Below, one piece after another: positions 60,882 to 64,000 of a stretch of 64,000 nt of DNA. Under the pieces are notes generated by a model. The model was given only the letters and a program-made list of their open reading frames with translations, searched no databases and had not been told where the DNA came from. Numbering within the stretch: the stretch's first letter is position 1; each line of letters begins with the position of its first letter. Made by a program: the position numbers and the translations under genes. The stretch is taken from NCBI GenBank assembly GCA_947628695.1, contig CANRAV010000001.1:124001-188000 (forward strand). The letters are read 5' to 3'. This DNA comes from an uncultured Clostridia bacterium. GTDB lineage: Bacteria > Bacillota > Clostridia > Oscillospirales > CAG-382.

Positions 60882-61904
60882 ATGAAAAAGTTATTAGTAA
60901 TGCTTCTCGCGCTTACCATGGTACTTTCCATGAGCTTTGCTTTCGCAGCCTGCGGCGACTCCAACGGCGATGAAAGCAAGGCTGATTCCAACGCAGCTTC
61001 CGAGGCTACGTCCGAGGCTGAGTCTGCAGCAGATTCTTCCGCAGCAGATTCTTCCGCTGCAGATTCCGTTGCCGATTCTTCCGCAGCAGAGTCTGAGGCT
61101 CCCGCTGAGTCTTCCGCTGCTGCTGAGGAGTCTTCCACCGCAGCTCCCGCAGAGTCTTCCGAGGCTCCCGAGGAGTCTTCCGCAGCCCCCGCTGAGTCTT
61201 CCGAGGCTCCCGCAGAGTCTTCCGAAGCTCCCGCAGAACCTTCCGAGGCTCCCACAGAGTCTTCCACCGAAGCTCCTGTAGAGTCCCAGGCTCCCGTTAC
61301 TCCTCCCGCATCCGATGACGGCAACTATGCTATAGGTGCAACCTACACCTCCGCTCGTGACGGCACGTATGACGACACCGAGGACGGCAGAAAGCAGATG
61401 TACCTCAGCTACGAGGGTGGCTCCACCGCTTATTCCGACATAGACCACACCAGGCTTAACGACGGCGTTGTTACCCCCGGTGCAGAGCTTGACGCACAGG
61501 GCAACGGCACCGACGGCAAGAGCGTTTGCTTCGTCGGCACCGACGCTAACTTCAACGTTGACTTTGAGCTTGCAGAGGCTCATGACGACATCACCTCCAT
61601 CGTATTCCGCTGCGTACGTGACGGCGTTGCTAACGGCAACAACCGCGGCTTCGTAGTAAAGATGGTTCAGGTTTCCGACGACGGCACGACTTGGAACAGG
61701 GTTAAGGGCGAAGAGTCCGGCCGCGTTCAGGTTGAGGGTGCACCCGCTATCAGCAACCAGGACAAGAGCGCAGAGAATGTTGAGCACTTCGACATCACCT
61801 ATAAGCTTGAGGCTCCTGCTTCCGGTAAGTTTGTAAGGATTTACTTCTCCAACAACGGCGGCTACGTTGCCCAGTTCGACGAGATCGAAATCCGCAACTC
61901 CTAA
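60882..61904 (+). CDS. Discoidin-like lipoprotein 2
   Basis: 340 residues from ATG 60882 (AAAGGAG 7 bases upstream). Lipobox FAACG (Cys 24). A Ser/Ala/Glu/Pro-rich stalk (about 30-140; SSEAPAES units), then a domain closely related to lipoprotein 1: TRLNDGVV, ANFNVDFELAEAHDDITSIVFRCVRDGV, VSDDGTTW, GKFVRIYFSNNGGYVAQFDEIEIRNS. Codon use is heavily biased (GCT, GTT, CGC, AAC), which suggests strong expression. Its promoter carries a palindrome absent from the first copy, so the two may be expressed under different conditions. Confidence 0.82.
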   Translation: MKKLLVMLLALTMVLSMSFAFAACGDSNGDESKADSNAASEATSEAESAADSSAADSSAADSVADSSAAESEAPAESSAAAEESSTAAPAESSEAPEESSAAPAESSEAPAESSEAPAEPSEAPTESSTEAPVESQAPVTPPASDDGNYAIGATYTSARDGTYDDTEDGRKQMYLSYEGGSTAYSDIDHTRLNDGVVTPGAELDAQGNGTDGKSVCFVGTDANFNVDFELAEAHDDITSIVFRCVRDGVANGNNRGFVVKMVQVSDDGTTWNRVKGEESGRVQVEGAPAISNQDKSAENVEHFDITYKLEAPASGKFVRIYFSNNGGYVAQFDEIEIRNS

Positions 61905-61943
61905 GCGTTCCACACGTTTAAAGCTTAGCAATTAAATGAGTTT

Positions 61944-61969
61944 GGGGCACGTCCGAAAGGACGTGCCCC
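61944..61969 (+). terminator. Terminator of lipoprotein gene 2
   Basis: Perfect 11-bp stem GGGGCACGTCC/GGACGTGCCCC with GAAA loop, followed by ACTTTGTTT. Confidence 0.92.
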
Positions 61970-61971
61970 AC

Positions 61972-62310
61972 TTTGTTTCCCCAAAAAGCCTTACGGCTTT
62001 TCGGGGACCTCGGTTTAGCTAATAGGTTGACTTTTAAGAAAACTACGTTTTCTCAAAAGTCCTCAGTCATTATAGATTCCCGTTCGCTCGCGCCTGCGTA
62101 CACCCCATTGCTCACATACGTTCGCAACGGGGACCCCGTAGCGCCTTGCCCCCTCCTACGTCGGGGGTCAAGGCACTCGCGGGAATCCAAGGAGAATTTT
62201 CCGCGGTACATGCCCGCGGAAAATTCGTAATTGTTATATGCTCGCTTTGTTCGCGCTTTTTGCGGCTTCGCCGCTGCTCGCTTTGCTCGCGGCGGAAGAA
62301 GAGCCAATTT
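61972..62310. repeat. Intergenic repeat R1, full copy
   Basis: In order: CCCCAAAAAGCC...GGCTTTTCGGGG (61979-62006), a 15-bp stem with TAC loop (62029-62061, one mismatch), GATTCCCG...CGGGAATCC (62074-62188), and TTTTCCGCGG/CCGCGGAAAA (62194-62225). Compared with 35256-35490, the second stem keeps its pairing through three compensatory changes. No gene is seen. Confidence 0.87.
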
Positions 62311-62322
62311 TATCAAAAATGC

Positions 62323-62351
62323 TTGACAAATTGATGTGAGGGGTATATAAT
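62323..62351 (+). promoter_or_regulatory. Promoter of antisense RNA, copy 3
   Basis: TTGACA (62323-62328), 17-base spacer, TATAAT (62346-62351). Confidence 0.82.
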
Positions 62352-62357
62352 AAACAT

Positions 62358-62456
62358 AGAAGGAGCGTTGCCGATAAGCGGCTATCCCCCGCAACACGAC
62401 GTTAGCCTATTTACATAGGCTGATCGTCACTGTTCGCGGCAGTGGCGGTCATTTTC
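62358..62456 (+). ncRNA. Putative antitoxin antisense RNA, copy 3
   Basis: About 100 nt from the promoter to an 11-bp stem (62422-62450, two G-T pairs) followed by ATTTT. It begins with GCGTTGCCGATAAGCGGCTATC, nearly the same leader as the toxin message, and contains the AGCCTATTTACATAGGCT hairpin. Its end overlaps the toxin stop codon. Confidence 0.58.
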
Positions 62457-62550
62457 TGTCATGCTTTTCGATGATGTATATGACAAGACGTATTAGGTCT
62501 ATAATCATGTTCACAAAGCAAATAAGCTCCGTAAAAGTCAGGAAATGCAT
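62449..62550 (-). CDS. Putative holin-like type I toxin, copy 3
   Basis: 33 residues: MHFLTFTELI, hydrophobic CFVNMIIDLIRLVIYII, tail EKHDRK. AAAGGGGGTGA lies 7 bases before the ATG. The leader folds into CTCCG...CGGAG/CAAGC-TTTT-GCTTG just before the ribosome site. A single membrane helix with charged tail fits the holin-like/TxpA-BsrG class of type I toxins. This copy is the most complete of the three. Confidence 0.75.
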   Translation of the reverse strand: MHFLTFTELICFVNMIIDLIRLVIYIIEKHDRK

Positions 62551-62645
62551 AAAACAGTCACCCCCTTTCCTCTCCGGGCAAGCAAAAGCTTGCGGAGACT
62601 CAGGGAGATAGCCGCCTACCGTATATGGCAACGCCCTTCACTTAT

Positions 62646-62673
62646 ATTATACATCTTTTGCGAAATTTGTCAA
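62646..62673 (-). promoter_or_regulatory. Toxin promoter, copy 3
   Basis: On the minus strand TTGACA (62668-62673), 16-base spacer, TATAAT (62646-62651), followed by GCGTTGCC leader. Confidence 0.82.
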
Positions 62674-62689
62674 TAGGAAGTCCGCCGCA

Positions 62690-62942
62690 TAAGCAAAGCA
62701 GCTTGCGCGGCGGACTTTTTTGTTTTTGCTGCGCGCTCCAAACGTGCGACCGGCCTTTACATTGCTTTGACGTAACCTGCGTTGGCGGCTCGGGTTTCCA
62801 AAGGGCTGCGCCCTTTGGGTCTAAAAAACTGTGTTATTCTATAAACTTAACCCAAAACGGCCATGAAGGGACCGAGTCCCTTCATATAAAAAATCAGGCC
62901 GAGCGCGAGCTCGGCCATAATAATAAATAATAATAAATAGGG
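62690..62942. repeat. Intergenic repeat R2, copy 3
   Basis: Hairpins CCAAAGGG/CCCTTTGG (62798-62818), GAAGGGAC/GTCCCTTC (62865-62883) and GGCCGAG/CTCGGCC (62897-62916). The right two thirds nearly match 21765-21946. It ends about 10 bases from the recD2 stop. No gene is seen. Confidence 0.88.
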
Positions 62943-62951
62943 ATAAACACA

Positions 62952-64000
62952 CTACTCCGCTTTCTCAAGCAGTGCTTTAAGCGTGGTGTTGCGGTGCTGG
63001 CGCATGTCGTTTTCGACCATCTGCGCGACGCAGCGCGGCTTGCCGACGCCGATAAACATCCGCTTAGCGCGCGTGACGGCGGTGTAAAGCAGGCTGCGGC
63101 ACATAAGTGCGGGCGGGAAGTCGTAGAACGGCATTATCACGATGGGGTACTCGCTCCCCTGGCTTTTGTGCACGGTGACGGCGTAGGCGTGGTCGACGTT
63201 TTCGAACATGGCGAAGTCGTACTCCGCCACGCGGTCGTCAAAGCGAATGACGGCGCTTTGGCGCTTGGGGTCAATCCGCTCTATAATGCCGACGTCGCCG
63301 TTGTAGATCCCCACGCCCTCGCGGCCGTCCTGCACCCAGGGCGTGTCGTAGTCGTTCTTGGTCTGCATGACCTTGTCGCCCGTGCGGTAGAGGGTGCCTC
63401 CTATTTTGCATTCCGCCTTGTTGACGGACAGCGGGTTCAGTGCGTCCTGCAGGTAGGCGTTAAGCGCGGTAGTTCCAAGCGGCCCTTTGCGCGTGGGCGA
63501 AATTATCTGTATGTCGCTTATCGGGCGTACGCCGTAGCGCGCGGGCAGGCGCTTTTCGCAAAGGCTTGCTATCAGTGCGGCAAGCTCGTCTGCGTCCTGC
63601 TCTTCTATGAAGAAGAAGTCGCTTTTGCGGTCGTTAAGCACGGGAAGGCTGCCGCTGTTGATGCTGTGCGCGTTCATGACGATAAGGCTTTCACGCGCTT
63701 GCCGGAATATCTCGTTAAGCCTGACGACGGGGAACCTTCCGCTGCCGATAAGGTCGGAAAGCACGTTGCCCGCCCCGACCGGGGGGAGCTGGTCGCTGTC
63801 CCCTATTAATATAAGGTAGGTTCCGTCGCGCAGTGCGCGCAGCAGGCTTTCCATAAGCAGCACGTCCACCATGCTGACCTCGTCTACGACAAGCGCGTTG
63901 TAGGGAAGTGGGTTGTGCTCATCGTGCGCAAACACAATCTCGCCCTTCGCGTTGAAGCGCGTCTCAAGCAGGCGGTGGATGGTGCGCGCCTCGCTGCCGG
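62952..64000 (-). CDS. recD2: RecD2-type ATP-dependent DNA helicase, C-terminal part (runs off window)
   Basis: About 349 residues visible; the N-terminal half lies beyond the right edge, and the frame is open to the last base. Superfamily 1B motifs: Ia/Ib region SEARTIHRLLETRF, Walker B VVDEVSMVDVLLMESLL, motif III LIGDSDQLPPVGAGNVL, IV region VVRLNEIFRQARES, V AVTVHKSQGSEYPIVIMP and VI LYTAVTRAKRMFIGVG. RecD2 (no RecBC partner) unwinds DNA 5' to 3' and aids repair in Firmicutes. Walker A is off-window. Confidence 0.94.
   Translation of the reverse strand, partial: GSEARTIHRLLETRFNAKGEIVFAHDEHNPLPYNALVVDEVSMVDVLLMESLLRALRDGTYLILIGDSDQLPPVGAGNVLSDLIGSGRFPVVRLNEIFRQARESLIVMNAHSINSGSLPVLNDRKSDFFFIEEQDADELAALIASLCEKRLPARYGVRPISDIQIISPTRKGPLGTTALNAYLQDALNPLSVNKAECKIGGTLYRTGDKVMQTKNDYDTPWVQDGREGVGIYNGDVGIIERIDPKRQSAVIRFDDRVAEYDFAMFENVDHAYAVTVHKSQGSEYPIVIMPFYDFPPALMCRSLLYTAVTRAKRMFIGVGKPRCVAQMVENDMRQHRNTTLKALLEKAE

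Noticed and set aside
62323..62673. Possible riboswitch or T-box because of dense hairpins and promoters
   Set aside because: Two convergent promoters, a conserved small frame and repetition at unrelated loci fit a toxin/antisense unit and not a leader of the neighbouring genes.

Overview
The window looks like chromosome from a GC-rich, anaerobic, spore-forming Clostridia-type Firmicute. The case rests on conserved Firmicute gene orders (yhbY-nadD/yqeK-lytR-rsfS-leuS, scpA-scpB-ytfJ, and nusB-xseA-xseB-ispA-dxs-tlyA-nadK-argR-recN), sporulation-linked genes (GerW/YtfJ, SpoIIE, FtsK/SpoIIIE type), rubrerythrin, and a dockerin-bearing cell-wall amidase. Genus cannot be told from sequence alone. 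I saw no rRNA, tRNA, CRISPR array or prophage.

Layout. 1-10.7 kb (minus): one long housekeeping run from gpmI down to leuS, which is cut by the window edge. 10.9-19.8 kb (plus): the nusB-to-recN run plus a VanZ-like gene, starting from a strong promoter back to back with that of gpmI. 19.9-21.9 kb: a toxin-antitoxin repeat split by a complete ISL3-family insertion sequence with an 8-bp target duplication, then an intergenic repeat. 22-31.3 kb (minus): a tight seven-gene envelope run (secreted protein, uppP, ftsK, lipoprotein, gtrA, FAD oxidoreductase, GT-C glycosyltransferase). 31.4-39.1 kb: ung-dapF, HTH, HAD phosphatase, BaiN-like flavoprotein, a repeat-domain surface protein, rpsT, a PAS-like protein and rubrerythrin. 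39.3-47.8 kb (plus): polA, radical SAM, rsmI, a LiaF-like/DUF4097 pair and SpoIIE. 48-62 kb: a cell-surface region with a 1259-residue multidomain amidase, a MacB/FtsX-like ABC transporter, an M55 D-aminopeptidase co-transcribed with an unusual LtaS-like pseudoenzyme/amidase fusion, and two paralogous discoidin-type lipoproteins. 62.9 kb to the end: the C-terminal part of RecD2.

The most unusual content is a family of about 350-bp elements in three copies (19.9-21.7, 55.4-55.8 and 62.3-62.7 kb). Each has terminal inverted repeats that carry two convergent sigma-A promoters. One promoter reads a 33-35 residue holin-like hydrophobic peptide and the other reads a short antisense RNA ending in a palindrome at the toxin stop codon. 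This is the layout of a type I toxin-antitoxin system. The elements are flanked by modular hairpin repeats (called R1 and R2 here), some with compensatory base changes between copies. A fourth R1/R2 locus lacks the toxin module. Repeats occupy five of the six convergent gene junctions in the window, and no tandem or divergent junction that I could see.

How the genes may work together: the first two runs supply translation, chromosome segregation, isoprenoid and NAD(P) metabolism and DNA repair. The 22-31 kb run plausibly recycles undecaprenyl phosphate and decorates surface polymers. The 48-62 kb region encodes peptidoglycan amidases and carbohydrate- or surface-binding modules that share discoidin-like domains.
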